Source: Fasciola hepatica
Taxonomy: Eukaryota > Platyhelminthes > Trematoda > Plagiorchiida > Fasciolidae
DNA length: 64,000 nucleotides
NCBI GenBank assembly: GCA_948099385.1
Contig: CANUEZ040000140.1
Coordinates: 4,774,001 to 4,838,000 of the forward strand
Direction of reading: 5' to 3'
The notes under the pieces are model-generated. The model searched no databases. It had not been told where the DNA came from and saw only the letters and a list, made by a program, of their open reading frames with translations. Shown in pieces: positions 50,655 through 62,600 of the stretch. Every line of letters starts with the position of its first letter. Within the stretch, counting starts at the first letter, position 1. Position numbers and translations under genes: made by a program.

Positions 50655-50950
50655 TATTTGCAATACCCGAACTGATAGAACGTACTGAAATCATTCCAAA
50701 AAGGGACTATGAAAACCGACATGGCAAAAAGACCAAGGCTGCAGAATAACACTTTGGTTGTATTGCAGAGTTAATTTGTATGAGTATGTTGAATCAAAAA
50801 AATAATTGGCATATTACAAGTTGATGAATCTCAGGAAGCTTCTGCTACACCTGTCCTTGTCGACTCTGTTCGACCGAAGCTTCTCAGCGTAGGTAGTCCC
50901 GAAGTTATACTTGGCTGTCATATGTGACGCCTGCTGAATCACTACAGATT
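50655..50950 (+). repeat. Dispersed ~280-bp repeat, copy 1 of 3
   Basis: Begins near ctgatagaacgtactgaaat and ends near cgcctgctgaatcac. Shared anchors with the copies at 53.2 and 55.8 kb are the 'aaggctgcagaataac' block, 'ttacaagttgatgaat', 'ctacacctgtcc', 'ttctcagcgta' and 'gtgacgcctgctgaatcac'. No coding content is recognised. It may be a LINE 3' end or a solo long terminal repeat. Confidence 0.65.
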
Positions 50951-51184
50951 CATTCATAAAGCATTTCAAATCCCAAATATCAAAGATGTATTCGACGAAG
51001 ATTCACACTGCATTCTGGTCTTTTTTCCTTACTGCGTAATTGAACACAGAACTTTCTAGAGAAGAAACAAAGGTGATTAATTAGCTCAAAATTTCCACCA
51101 GCAAGTTCAGCTTCGTTTTTTAACCACAACGAAAGCACATCTAATGGGTTCATCTCTATTCTTGGTCTGTGATTTTTAAATTCA

Positions 51185-51275
51185 TTTTGTCATCATTATT
51201 CTTACTATTACCACTAAAAATATTACCACTACTAATACTAATACTATTTCTACTACCACTACTGCTACTACTGGG
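51185..51275. repeat. ACT-type trinucleotide-rich tract
   Basis: Imperfect ACTATTACCACTACTAC-type repeats between dispersed-repeat copies 1 and 2. Confidence 0.85.
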
Positions 51276-52224
51276 TTTCCACAATTCGCGATACACCATT
51301 TTTATGACGTCATTTTTAATCAAACTTGAAGATAGTGCCTGCGGCTTCAAGCCACACTTTCACCATAGGAACGCGAATGGCAAACGTAAGAGCGCTCTGT
51401 TGCACAGTTCGTGCCCAGAATAAATTCGCTACACCTGATCAAGAGTTCCATAAATACGTCCTTGAACATTTTACTTGCACAAAACAGCAGAATTCTGCTG
51501 CTTTTGAAAACGAGGTCATCGTCAAGCAAAAAGTACTTGAATTGTGCGGGGCCTACCGATGTACCTCACTGACTTAGTTTGCGCGTGTTCTCCGATTATT
51601 TGGTTTATAATGCTTGGGCATAAAATACAGCTTCCATATGTTCTGGTGGAAAGGAGCTGGTGCCTGTTTATACGCTTACTGAGCTTCTGTTCCTCGAATT
51701 TTCTTTCTGTGTCATTGCAGGTCGTACACGTGTAAACCCCACGGAAAAGCATTGCATCCAGCTCACTCTTGACAATGGTTCCAACCTCTCTATCCATCTC
51801 GTCAGTCGCTGATGACGTGGATGCTTGTTTGGCTGTGGTCGTTTTCGGCGTGTCATGATCGTCGCTTACTGTCTCTATAAAGCCAATTTTTCTCCTACCG
51901 TCACTTTGGAATTTACTGTTCTCTTCCTTGAAGTAGTCTTGGTCAGCCGTCGTTTATAGTCTCCGTTAGAAATGTTATATCTAAACATTTATGCCTCACG
52001 TATGCAATGGGAAACTCAAATGCTCATGGTTGATACAAATCGAGTTTGAACGAGAAACAAGTGAGCTTATTGGCAAGGTACTCTTAGTAGCACACCTCCG
52101 TGCTCTCCGTGATGGGTGCGAACTTTAGCTCGACCCAGTTAAAGATTTCTGACCTAATGCACACCCCGAGTAGATGAATTCGTGGTCTCGCATGTTTAGT
52201 TAGTGGTCCGTAATCCTGACTGGT

Positions 52225-52320
52225 CGAAAATTTGTGGATTTCAATGCTACCGTCTGGACAGGGTGCTGAGGAAGAAGACCGGTGGAGGCGAAGTGGTGAT
52301 CGGCATCAACTCTTCTTGAA
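52225..52320 (+). mobile_element. LINE endonuclease fragment
   Basis: The plus-strand translation YRLDRVLRKKTGGGEVVIGI then NSS and a stop matches the 'DR...GGGV..YI' block of LINE apurinic endonucleases. It is short. It may be the 5' part of the LINE whose reverse transcriptase lies at 54.2-55.8 kb, interrupted by the dispersed repeat at 53.2 kb, or it may be an independent fragment. Confidence 0.5.
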
Positions 52321-53214
52321 ATGGCAAGCCTAGTTTTTTATTTAACACAGTAGTCTCCCAGCAAGAAATACTAGTTGGGATGGCTCATAATGTTTCCTGC
52401 TGGAGTGTATTGAGTGTATGGTATTGTACTGTATTGGGAAGCTAGTCAAAAGGATGTGGTCACACAAGCAGTTTCGATTTTGACGTATTGTTTTCGAAAC
52501 ACTCGTGTTTCGCTTTTGATCATTCTGTAAAACAAACTTAATCGAAACGAGTAATTAATGTCCGGCATTCCCTTATTTTATTTCTGAAATACATACGCGC
52601 AATCAAAGTAACGGTATCTACGTTGCATCTAATCTGCTCAAATGTTGAATAGCATACTAGAACCTATTGGTATAATTCTTGCACACGTGTGGATTCAGCA
52701 GTATATGCACACATAGGTCGTCTCCGTAATCAAGCTGCACCACTTTCATACGCAAAATAAATGGTACAAACCACTGGAATATTTTCTCTTCCAAATAGGG
52801 AAACACTTTCTTTTTGAGGAACAACAATCCCTTGTGGTGAATTCGTACCTTTTTGCCATTATTCTTTGATTAAAGTTGTCTTCTTTAGGATGCACCGTGC
52901 CTGAAAATGGTTTTTATCGACCGAGCTTGCTATTTCTCCGACTCTGTTATACAGATTTGCTCAGCTGGATCACTTGCATCTTTTGACTGGAGAAAAATAA
53001 GTTCTTGCTTGCTGGGCCCATCACACACGTGCAGTCATGCTAATCCGACTGAATGATCATTACTGACTCGTGTTGACTTGATAATTCTGAGAACAACTGA
53101 GGACGATTGGTGAGCGAGTGAAACGCAAGTTGCTCTATGTCTGATCTCAATGTTTATCAAAAGTGACACCAAAAGGCCTAATATATAGCATCATGTTTAC
53201 TGGTTGCTGTACTA

Positions 53215-53510
53215 TTAGAAAATTCTACTCCGAATAGGTTCCTGAATTGTCCCAACCCAGAAATACTCAAGGCAAAATAGCAAGAAGGCCGAGGCTGCAG
53301 AAAGGCATGTTAATTTCACTGCAGAATAACTGTGAATACTTATGTTATGTCAAAGCATATAACTTGTAGATCAGAAGTTAACCAGTCACAGCAAGTTTCT
53401 ATTGTACCTGTCCATGGTGATTCTGACTGTCTGGGGCTCCTCAGCGTATGTGGCTACGAAGCTGTGCCGGGTCGTGTCTCTTGTGATGCCTGCTGAATCA
53501 GAATACTCAC
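53215..53510 (+). repeat. Dispersed ~280-bp repeat, copy 2 of 3
   Basis: Same family and orientation as copies at 50.65 and 55.85 kb. Shared anchors include 'gccgaggctgcag', 'gcagaataact', 'attgtacctgtccatggtga', 'tcctcagcgtatgtggc' and 'gtgatgcctgctgaatca'. The cagcgta anchor lies 2,557 bases after that of copy 1. Confidence 0.65.
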
Positions 53511-54239
53511 CTTATCACTGTTGGTGTAGATAAAAGTCGATCTGTATCACCTTGAAAAGCGAACAATACACAGGACTTGGTATGAGATAGAAAGCCTCTC
53601 AATCCAATCAGCGTAAGTCTGTCTCACCCAAATAAAACCCGAAATATATGATTAGAACTCACCAGACCCATTGGTCTGGTGATTCCTATCCACACTGCTA
53701 TGAGCAATTTTATTCGGAAAACCTCTTAAACAGAGGTGAACTGAAATTTTTATCTAGCTGGAGGGTAAAATTGAAGTGAAAGTGTATGTTGCTTGGTTCT
53801 GGGGGAAGATGCATTGCAAGCTGGAAGGTCTTCTATAAAGATTTTCTTGCGCAGCAAACATCTCTTGCAGATAGGTTATGGTTATAAGGGAGGTAGCAAC
53901 CAGGAGAAACTACCATATTCTTTAAAAACGTTATTAACTGTTTAGATGGTAAAGTTTTCCAAGATTTGCTCGTTTCAACAACAAAATCATAACGAACACT
54001 TACATAGCCCACTTTTGCACTCCACGAAACATCAGTTCTTTCTGCTACACCGTTACTGGTTCTTTTTTGGATGAAAATCTACGGTATTCTTGATGTGGTA
54101 AATCAAGGTAGCAGATACTCAGTACTCTCGTTCGGACTAACACATATTACGAACTACCGCATGAGAGCAACTTCAGTGTTGAACAAAGTAATCACTAATC
54201 GTCCTCTTTTTCTCCCTTAGATTAAAGGATTCTATTTCC

Positions 54240-55790
54240 ACAGGCAATTATAACTTGTTTCTTTCGAGGCAGAAAATGTTTTTGATACACTACTTGCAGG
54301 TCCTTCACAGAAAAGAATCAGGTAAGATTGCGCCTTCGCAACGGTCTACCCCGTACAATGTCCATTCTCGATGCAGCTTTCGCTGCTATTTTTCTCGTGG
54401 TTTTCTTTTGCTCACTCTTCCAAGTTGCTGGACTCCTTCGTGATACACTTAGCGCTATCCTCAGCATACGTTGTTCACCTGAAACTCAGTTTGAGTCTGC
54501 TGGTAAGGTGGCCGCTGCACTACTAAAATCTCTAAGATGGCAAAAGGAAAGTGCGTACAGGTCTCGCCGAGGTTTACAGTTCAAACACTGCTCGCACCTA
54601 ACCAAGGGCAAGATATGACGATTGGATCTGTCGTTTTCTGCACAATTCCTGAGAATCAGGAGTCAGAAGCTTCTATGGCACGAAACAAAACTTCTCTGTG
54701 GTCTGAAAACCAAATCCCGCATCGACGCTACTTGTGTACATTCTTTCTATAGCCGTCCTCTTTCGTATTCACCCTGTGTTAGTGCAGACTCGACATTAAA
54801 ATTCTCAAACCTTAAACTTAGTCTTCTGCAGGTCCGGATAGCTTCTTCCCTGGAATCCTCTGTCTTAGGCTTGTCCAGCTTGTGAAACACATGGCAGCTT
54901 TATTGAATAAATCCCCGTTAAATTGTTCAGTTCCTGAATTTCTGGCCATCTTTTACCAGTATTTCGATTCCCAAGGACCTTGACACAACTAGTACAGAGA
55001 AACTCTTTTCCCCCGATTGCTCTTATATCAGGCCAAACTTGGTCGTCTTCAAACCCGCCTGAATATACCTCCCGACTTGTATCAGTTTACCTACAAACCC
55101 CAAAGATCCAATCCTGTTGGACTAACTGCTTTAGTCCGTTTCACTACTCAATCACTAGACAGATTTGTCCGATCTGTCCGCCATTTATTTCCCTAGCCTT
55201 AGATCCAGTACCTTGTTCTCCTATTCTTCAGATGGATGAAGCTTTCAACTATCCGTCACAACTTCTATTTCCACAATGGGGTGCAGAATACTAAGACAGC
55301 ACACGAACTTTCAAAAACCTTGTCAACAATTTTGGAATACTCCAAGGCTCATTGCTAAGTCCTTTCCCATTTTCAACTTATATCAGTGGCCTGCCAATTC
55401 CTCCTACGTATGCGATATTTAAAAGCTGTGAAACTGTTGTTCTTTGATGGGCTATCTCCCATCCCCCAGATTTGTGAAACTTTAATGAAGACTTGTTTCA
55501 AATCGAACATATTTCCTATCCGATCCGGTTTAAAACTAAACCCATTCAAATTCGTTAAATGTGTTTTCAGCAATCCTCACTCCCGTTTACCAACAGATTA
55601 TATATTCTTCAATCCAAATCCTTACATATTGGTGGGCTCTGTCACATTCAAAACTTTACTAGAAAATTGCGACGTCTTTCTTTGCAAACATGTTTTTCAA
55701 ATGGTTTCGGTCACGGCAGTCAGTTACTTTCAAATTAATCTCCTCAAGTGATCTTTCCGTCGTAATTTACGATCCTCTTGCCTTCTGAAA
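54240..55790 (+). mobile_element. Second decayed LINE (reverse-transcriptase region)
   Basis: A series of broken plus-strand frames. The clearest signature is LQGSLLSPFPFSTYISGLP at about 55340, equivalent to the PQGSVLSPLLFxLYINDLP block of LINE reverse transcriptases. Downstream, SGLKLNPFKFVKCVF followed by DYIFFNPNPYILVGSV (about 55520-55650) matches the 'GLxLNxxKC...VxSVKYLG' region. The upstream frames (54328-54885) are open but hard to assign. A dispersed 280-bp repeat follows at 55845, perhaps the 3' untranslated region of this element. Confidence 0.7.
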
Positions 55791-55844
55791 CAGGATCCCC
55801 GCGCCTCGGTTTGGTAACCGTTAGTCGCTTTACCATTCATAATA

Positions 55845-56130
55845 CTGGGACTGATAGAACGTATCGAAATCACTCCAGCCTGCGGTTAAGCAAACTGCAA
55901 AAGCAAGAAGATGAAGGCCGCGAAATTGTACATTGAATTTATAGCAGAATCAATTTGAATAAATACATAAAAGCAAAGAAAATGATAGGTAGATTACAAG
56001 TCGACCGATTACAGCTAGCTGCTGTTGTACTTATTCACCGTGATTCTGCTTGGTTGACGTTTCTTAGCGCATATGGCCATGAAGCTCTAAAGGAATACGT
56101 CCCGTGCGATGCTTGCTGAATCACAACAGC
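55845..56130 (+). repeat. Dispersed ~280-bp repeat, copy 3 of 3
   Basis: Same family: 'ctgatagaacgtatcgaaat' start, 'gcagaatcaatttga', 'gattacaagtcga', 'ttcttagcgcatatggcc', 'tgcgatgcttgctgaatcac' end. The cagcg-type anchor lies about 2,623 bases after that of copy 2. It directly follows LINE reverse-transcriptase remnants. Confidence 0.65.
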
Positions 56131-56554
56131 CGCTTTCATTCATCCTTATTGACACTTTCGTGACTGAAATCTTTGATCTACATACTGAGTCTTGTCTTAC
56201 CCTAACCCACGAGATATTGCACGACCCTAGTCCTGCGTTGCACGAAGACTTATCCTTTTGTAGTCCCCATTCACTGACTCATTCTGTATTCCGATTCCTT
56301 TCCTCTAGAATCAACCTGTACCGAACTCCCCCATACTCTCTTTGAGTAGGGTTCTGACCAGCAAGGAGAAGAAAAATGCTGAGTTACTTCTAAAACTCCA
56401 TAATTAGTTTACATTTTTCTTTACTGTCTCTCACTGAAATAAACCCCAGTTACTGCTGAACTTTTTGTATTTACCCAGGGCTTCTAGCTCTTATGAAAAC
56501 TTGCTTCCTTATTTTGTTTTATTTATTGATTCAGTTAGTTATTACATACTTTCG

Positions 56555-56800
56555 CATGAATGCAGTGGGAGAAGTACATCCCATAGCCACGAAGGCCCAC
56601 TGCATTGCCAGAGACAACCGGCAACCAGACCCTGAGGCTTGGAGTGGAGAATCATACTAGGTCCCAGTAGGTCACGTGAGGTAACGAACGGGACGGCAAT
56701 GGATTACTGTCCACTACCAAATTAACCAGCGGTGGCGGGAACTCGAAGCTCGGACCTCCGAGGTAACAATCTACTGCTCTAAACCATCCGGATCACCTCC
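56555..56800 (-). mobile_element. tRNA-derived SINE family B, uninterrupted copy
   Basis: The minus-strand head is TGGTTTAGAGCAGTAG (A box-like) and GTCCGAGCTTCGAGTTCC (B box-like), flanked by GATCCGGA and GCCACC. The body extends leftward to 'gaatgcagtgggagaagtac'. It serves as the reference for the split copy at 42.9-43.4 kb. Confidence 0.7.
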
Positions 56801-59099
56801 GTATACTGACTGAGATGTAGGCATACTGTTTGCACAAGTCTAGCATATAAATACAAGGGCGGAAACAATTGACAATACATTCATGTGACCAACAACTTTC
56901 CAAAGGGAATTTTAAAAGTATGACTTTTTACACTGAATGGTTCGAGGGCTTGATAGAGCAGGACAAATTTATTCCAGACTCATTTTTTAAATCACCACCA
57001 TTTTTTCTGGCAACATCATTGTAGTGTCGTAATCGATTTGAGAAATTCATCTTCCTATTTTTTTCTTTCACACAAGTACGACAGAATCTATCTCCTTTAT
57101 TGTCCATCACTGACGTATTGGCCTTATTGATAGTATTTTCAGCAGGTAACTCGAGCATCGTTTTTTCCGGTTATCCTCAGTAGCTGTGCTGATTCAACTT
57201 ACAGCCTACTTGCTCACCCACTAACCTTGTCGGCTTACTCCCTCAGTCTTTTGCGCTGGAGACCGCTTTCGGGTAAATATACGCACCGATTCATCACATA
57301 GTTAGCGGTGAGTACGTTGTGGTAAGTTGAATTGCAGCATTTTGGAGAAACTGTCGGATTTTCCTGTCTACGCCTTCAAATTCCTGGCGTGAACGACAAC
57401 AGTGTTCTTCAGACACTTTTTAATAATAACTCTGCTTTTTACTTACTTTTTCAGTGGAAGACAGATTGTCACAACCATTTTTGAAGTTAGAGGAATAGGG
57501 GAAAAATCACACTGTGTGGTGCACGCCTTATTTGTATTCTCTCGTTTATTATCGCGTATCGCATCAAATATTTCCTAGCGCATCATCAACGCTCAGATCT
57601 TCATTGAAAACCATGAAAGTAGCCCCACCGGGCTTTGAGCGAAGGCATTCAAACGGTTATCATGATGAAAGTAAGACCCACCTATCCCGAGTTTGAATCT
57701 CACTCCCACCGTTGGTTACACTCCAGCTGGCGGCCTTTAAAGGGGTTGCAACACAGTAGTGACCTAAATGGAACAAAGCTAGTTCACGCAACCTACAGAG
57801 CCTGACTACTCGATTAGCTTGAGTAGAAGGAGATGGATGCTGGGCAAGGAATTACTTTACAGACTATTTAAAACTATTCATATTCAAACTTATATTTGTT
57901 GGATTTTTTACATGCCGGTTCGATTGTTACATTATGACCTATCTCTTATATAAGGCGTCACTCATCCGGACACTGTGAGTACGGTGACCTTGTTTCTTAT
58001 TAGCTTTTCCCTACTCCGATTTCCATTGACACTGTTTCTCATTGTTTATCGCACATTTGCATTCACTGCTTTTGGTCGCGCTCAGAATAAAGTTAGCGGT
58101 TTGCAGTGCAGTGAGCCTTCCCCTGACAGTTTCGTGCTTTTGTTCGTTTGCAGATACAATATTATTGTTCTTCATTATCGTATGATTTACCGGATCAATC
58201 CTGCTCCTTATTGGGTTATGAATTACGAACTCTTCGTTACTCCACATAGAATTATAGATGCACGGAGAAAAAGTAACCACTTTTGAAAAGTAAAACTTTG
58301 GCATCTCTTTGTTTATTATCTAAAAATCGCTTTTGTAGATTGGTTGGCTACTGAAATCTGTTTTTTTTGTTCTCACTCCGAATTCGTTGGGGCAGTGACT
58401 AATGTTGATAATCAGTACCTGACTGACTCACGGTCTGTGCTACTGTGAGCATCGGAAAGCTCGCCACCAATTTGATTCAACCAAAATGTCTCATCTTCAC
58501 TGATGATAAAAATGGTGAACTGCCTATTATTTATTTACATCGAAGCTGTCATTTCTCGTACGCGACTGTTAATGGACTAGCGGTGTTTCTAAATCACATG
58601 ACGCCACACACACGCACACACACGCTGATATCAAAGACTTGGTCCTCAATAATATGACCCACAAGTTGATGCTATGGCACCAGGATTTGTGCGAACACAT
58701 TGGAATCAGCAAAAAATAGAGCCTGAGAGTGACGGAATATTTCACATTTTCTACACTATGTGACTAGTAGCCAGGGCGCTATTGAAGAAAAAATAGAACG
58801 GAAGAGGTGGGACTCCACAACGAATTTGCACATAGTATCACACCACACCCACAGTATATCATTGCACATTCCACAGTGGTCAGCATATTGTTGCAAAACC
58901 CGATTCGTTGGATGAAATACCTCAAAGGGATATATGACCAGGTGGAAAATTGACGTCTTTTTTCCTCCACTCATTTTGACTGAAAAGGCGGAGATGACAG
59001 AAAAACGTAGCTAGTTAACAGTGTTGTTTATTTCTGTCGTACTAAATATGAATTGATTCATCATGCATTATAGCTTTTCAACTTTTCGTTAAAAATTAC

Positions 59100-59240
59100 G
59101 ACTGCACTGTGCACCTCATTCGTCTGGCTCGTTAGGAATTGTCATCAGTTCATTATCACCGAGACCCAAATGGGATTCGAATCCGAAGTAAGAAGTCTTA
59201 AGTCTTAAACGTGAACAGCCGTGCCACCCAAACTGGCTAC
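59100..59240 (-). mobile_element. tRNA-like SINE head
   Basis: In minus sense: AGTTTGGGTGGCACGGCTGT (A box-like) and TTCGGATTCGAATCCCATTT (B box GGATTCGAATCC), followed by 'ggtctcggtgataatgaactgatga'-type body. No cloverleaf is evident. A single copy was seen here. Confidence 0.5.
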
Positions 59241-59949
59241 CGACGGTTTGTTTCACGTTACCAATACCTGATGATGAGCCCGTCTGACACTGATCTAGGA
59301 CTTGAGCAATTCAAGACTTGCCTAACTATCCTCTATCATTATGAATATCTTCTCAGTGGGAACCCCAATGAAAAAAACAATTGTAAAATAACCCCACACC
59401 TTGGTTACTTTATCTGTTTCAGTAGTGGGAGGCTCACACTGAGAGCTGCAGTGAAGCACATTCATTCAACACGGATTCACGTCCCGACCGAGACTCGATT
59501 AATGTGCCGTGCAGCTCATTATTCTTACCAAGGGGGACAAATAGGATGTACATTGCTTCCATGGTTTTTGCTGCCGAGTTGATAGTTGGTACCACGTGAC
59601 GAATAACCCCCAAAAAACAGTACACATATTGCACTATGGAAATTGATGCACTGGATGTGTCATTAGCGTTGCTGATAACTGTATGAGTAATATGTCGTGT
59701 CAGAGTCACAGACTAAGGCATTGAGAGGCAAAACGCATGCAGAACCCGAGGAAGGTCCTTATATTTGATGTTAGATTTTAATGAAAGTGTGCGTTTACAA
59801 AAAATCGATGACCATGAGAAACTGTTCCGGAAGTGCACCAGGTGATTGATGGATAAATAAGGAATTCTTTTTCTGTATACTAAAAGATAAAATCATCGCA
59901 AAATCCTTTAATTTTTGTAGAATGTTAATTTTTGAATACCCTACGGACA

Positions 59950-60030
59950 CGGTTGTTTACTGGTTAGACTGTAGTATCCAAGGTTCAGTGTCTTCCGCCG
60001 GGGGTTGCTCGTGTTCGATCTGCAAAATGC
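59950..60030 (+). mobile_element. Possible tRNA-like SINE head
   Basis: In plus sense: TTTACTGGTTAGACTGTAG (A box-like) and GGGGTTGCTCGTGTTCGATC (B box-like), with spacing longer than in a canonical tRNA. The evidence is weak and rests only on the two boxes. Confidence 0.35.
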
Positions 60031-62069
60031 AAAACAGAGAAAACTCCATGAGCTCAAAGGCTCAGTAAGTCCATCAACAGGATCCTACACTTATTTGAAT
60101 AGAACACAAATATGGCTGCCTACAACCTGTTCACTAATATGACCGGGTCCCAATCGGGATGATTTTTATTCAGTAAATCTGACGGACGATCGGGAACAAT
60201 ATGTGGACGGTAAGTCTACAAGAGGATAACAGAAGGACAACGGCGAAGTGGGCAAAATTAGCGGGAACCAACAATCACAGAAAATATTCCGAATAGGTAT
60301 TGTGCACAAATGCTGGCAGAAAAGTAAGCCAAATGTGCGGTTAAATGTAGTTGCAGTACAGTCAGCAAGTAGAAATCTTTGGACGAATGTGAAATCCGAC
60401 AAAGTTCACGGAGTACAAATGACCGTTCATCACCGTGGCACTGAAAAGGGAAACTGCTCGACTGGCACTTGCAGATGAACTTCCGAGTGATAGTTGCATT
60501 CACACGTGATTGGCGATATGATCTACGCAGTCGGGTAAGGGACACACAGGAGTAGGACGCTGATGAGAAGTCAGAAGTTCGAGAGATTCGTGTGGGCGGT
60601 CCCTTTTGGACTCGTGTTGTTAGTTAGACAAACAACACTTGGATAGTACATTACGAAACCGGAAGAGATGGAAGAAAGCAGAAAATCCAACAGCTGTCGT
60701 ACAACAAATGCAAACTTACACCAGCAGCAAGGGGGGGGGAGTTTTTCGGGCCAAGAATAATTTCACTTGATAAAAGCTGGCACAGTATTCATAAGATTTC
60801 AACTTTGGTTCATCTTCATTGATAAGCATGTGAATATATATAAGTAGATCTCCCTGTTGCCATTATCTGAACCGAATGATCAATCCCACTTTAAAGGGCT
60901 CGATACTGGATTATCAAAGACTCAGATACAGCTATGAACTATCTCAAATGACTTTCTCACCATTCAATGGTTTTAGGATAACTTCTGTCGCTTAGATGAA
61001 TAATGGCTTTCCGTTATTTGATGAGCAGTTAGTTTCTCTTGTCTGTTCATTAGAGTAATCCCTAGGTCATAGTTCAACACTCAACAATAAAGGGTTCTGG
61101 CTACTACTAATATGATGCTTATAACTGATCGTATTTTGCAATCTTCTTTTTTGCCATCATATGGTCTACTCGTAAGTGGTGTATCTCCGTTTGCTGTTCT
61201 CCAAGTTTTATTTACCTCTCAGGCGCTCACACAATCTACTTAGTCCATGTACAAAAAAAAACTAGTTTCACAGTCCACGTTTCGCATCTAATTGTTATTT
61301 CCCATGATTTTATACCTTCACTGAGAGATAATAACTTGCCATATGGAAGCCTGAGTTTCGCGTAAAACAACTCCAGCCGAGAATTGAGTTACCAGACCCC
61401 GCGGGAACCTCGGCACCAAAAGAGGACACTAACCAGCGGGATAAATTTATTCCTGCTTTCATTTTATTCACTTCAATCTACATTCCTGCCTATAGCCATT
61501 TGGCGGACTTCAATTTACTCCTCCTCTAACAACCTTAATTCCACGAGGCACTTAGCAATGACCTTTCCTTAACGTACAAGTTCATCAACTGATTACGGAG
61601 AAACACAGTTCAATACTGTGACTTTATTCGTGAGAAAAAGAGTTGCCAGGTGCTTTGATTTCAGTGAAGAAAACTGCCGGGCGATAGGTTGGTGAATAAG
61701 AACTCTGCAGTATCTTTGACAACTTTTCTGTAGCTGTCTTACAGGCGTTTAAATGAAATTTGCTCGGCTTGGTTAATACTTTGTTTAGAAAGGCCTAGAA
61801 AAGTACGATGATAAAATATCTTAAAATATCTATTCAGGGAAGAAGTAGAAATCTACTGGGAAACAGTTAGGAGTAGGGCTCGAAAAAGCGAGCTGAAAAG
61901 CAGAAGTAAAGATTTCATTTTTGTCTAACCGACGGAATCTAAAAGCATATTGCGACGAGACAAAATGGGAGGGTCAAAAATAGTTGGTGTCAACAGGGAT
62001 CCCAAAGTTCGTGATGGAACTTTTCTGGGAAAACGATCAGCGCCAATCACTGACCGGGCAGCACGGAAG

Positions 62070-62230
62070 ACAAATTGTCAAAAGCGAAAAATGTAATCAA
62101 CAAATTTGTCTTCGGAACCGAAAATTCACTAGTACTTTGGCATTTAACAGTTCACGCGACGAGCCGGAATCGAACCGGCAATGTTCCGTTTACCGAGCAG
62201 TTGTTCTATCAGCTGAGCAAAAAAGGCAAA
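62070..62230 (-). mobile_element. SINE family C, partial
   Basis: In minus sense: TGCTCAGCTGATAGAACAAC (A box), then CATTGCCGGTTCGATTCCGG (B box), matching the head at 19620-19700. The tail 'agtactagtgaattttcgg' is diverged. The 121-codon plus-strand frame covering it is not a gene. Confidence 0.62.
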
Positions 62231-62344
62231 AGGATTATCCATTCTATACAATGTTCCAGCTCGTCATACTATCAATAAGTTATGCATATATGCCCATAAG
62301 TCTTGTGGATCTCGTTCAGCCTAGTGCTGTTCGTCCTGTGGGGA

Positions 62345-62600
62345 ACTGACTGATGTGACTATTCCAGGGATCAAAATCGAAACAGTTGCCATGTATCACC
62401 GGAATAGTGGTTGCGCATCATTTGGCATACAGTTACCTTAATCGAGTCTGACTGGTCCTACCACAATAATTAAATGATAGCTAGCAGAGCAGTCGTCCGG
62501 GAAGCTGAGGGTCGCCGTTTCGATTCCAACTCGCAGCGTGGGCTTGGGGATGAGGAAATGCAAGCGGATTACCCATTTTCTGCATCAGTCCGACCACTCA
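62345..62600 (+). mobile_element. SINE family C, plus strand
   Basis: Leader 'ggaatagtggttgcgcat' (about 62402), ATAGCTAGCAGAGCAGTCG (A box, 62477-62495), GGTCGCCGTTTCGATTCC (B box, about 62510-62527), then tail 'gaggaaatgcaagcggatta'. The order is the same as at 19570-19800. Confidence 0.65.

Noticed and set aside
51522..51797. 91-codon minus-strand frame with CTTC...CILC cysteines
   Set aside because: Zinc-ribbon-like spacing is suggestive, but there is no other support and no splice or homologue evidence.
61984..62349. 121-codon plus-strand open frame
   Set aside because: Runs through a reverse-oriented SINE C head; not a gene.
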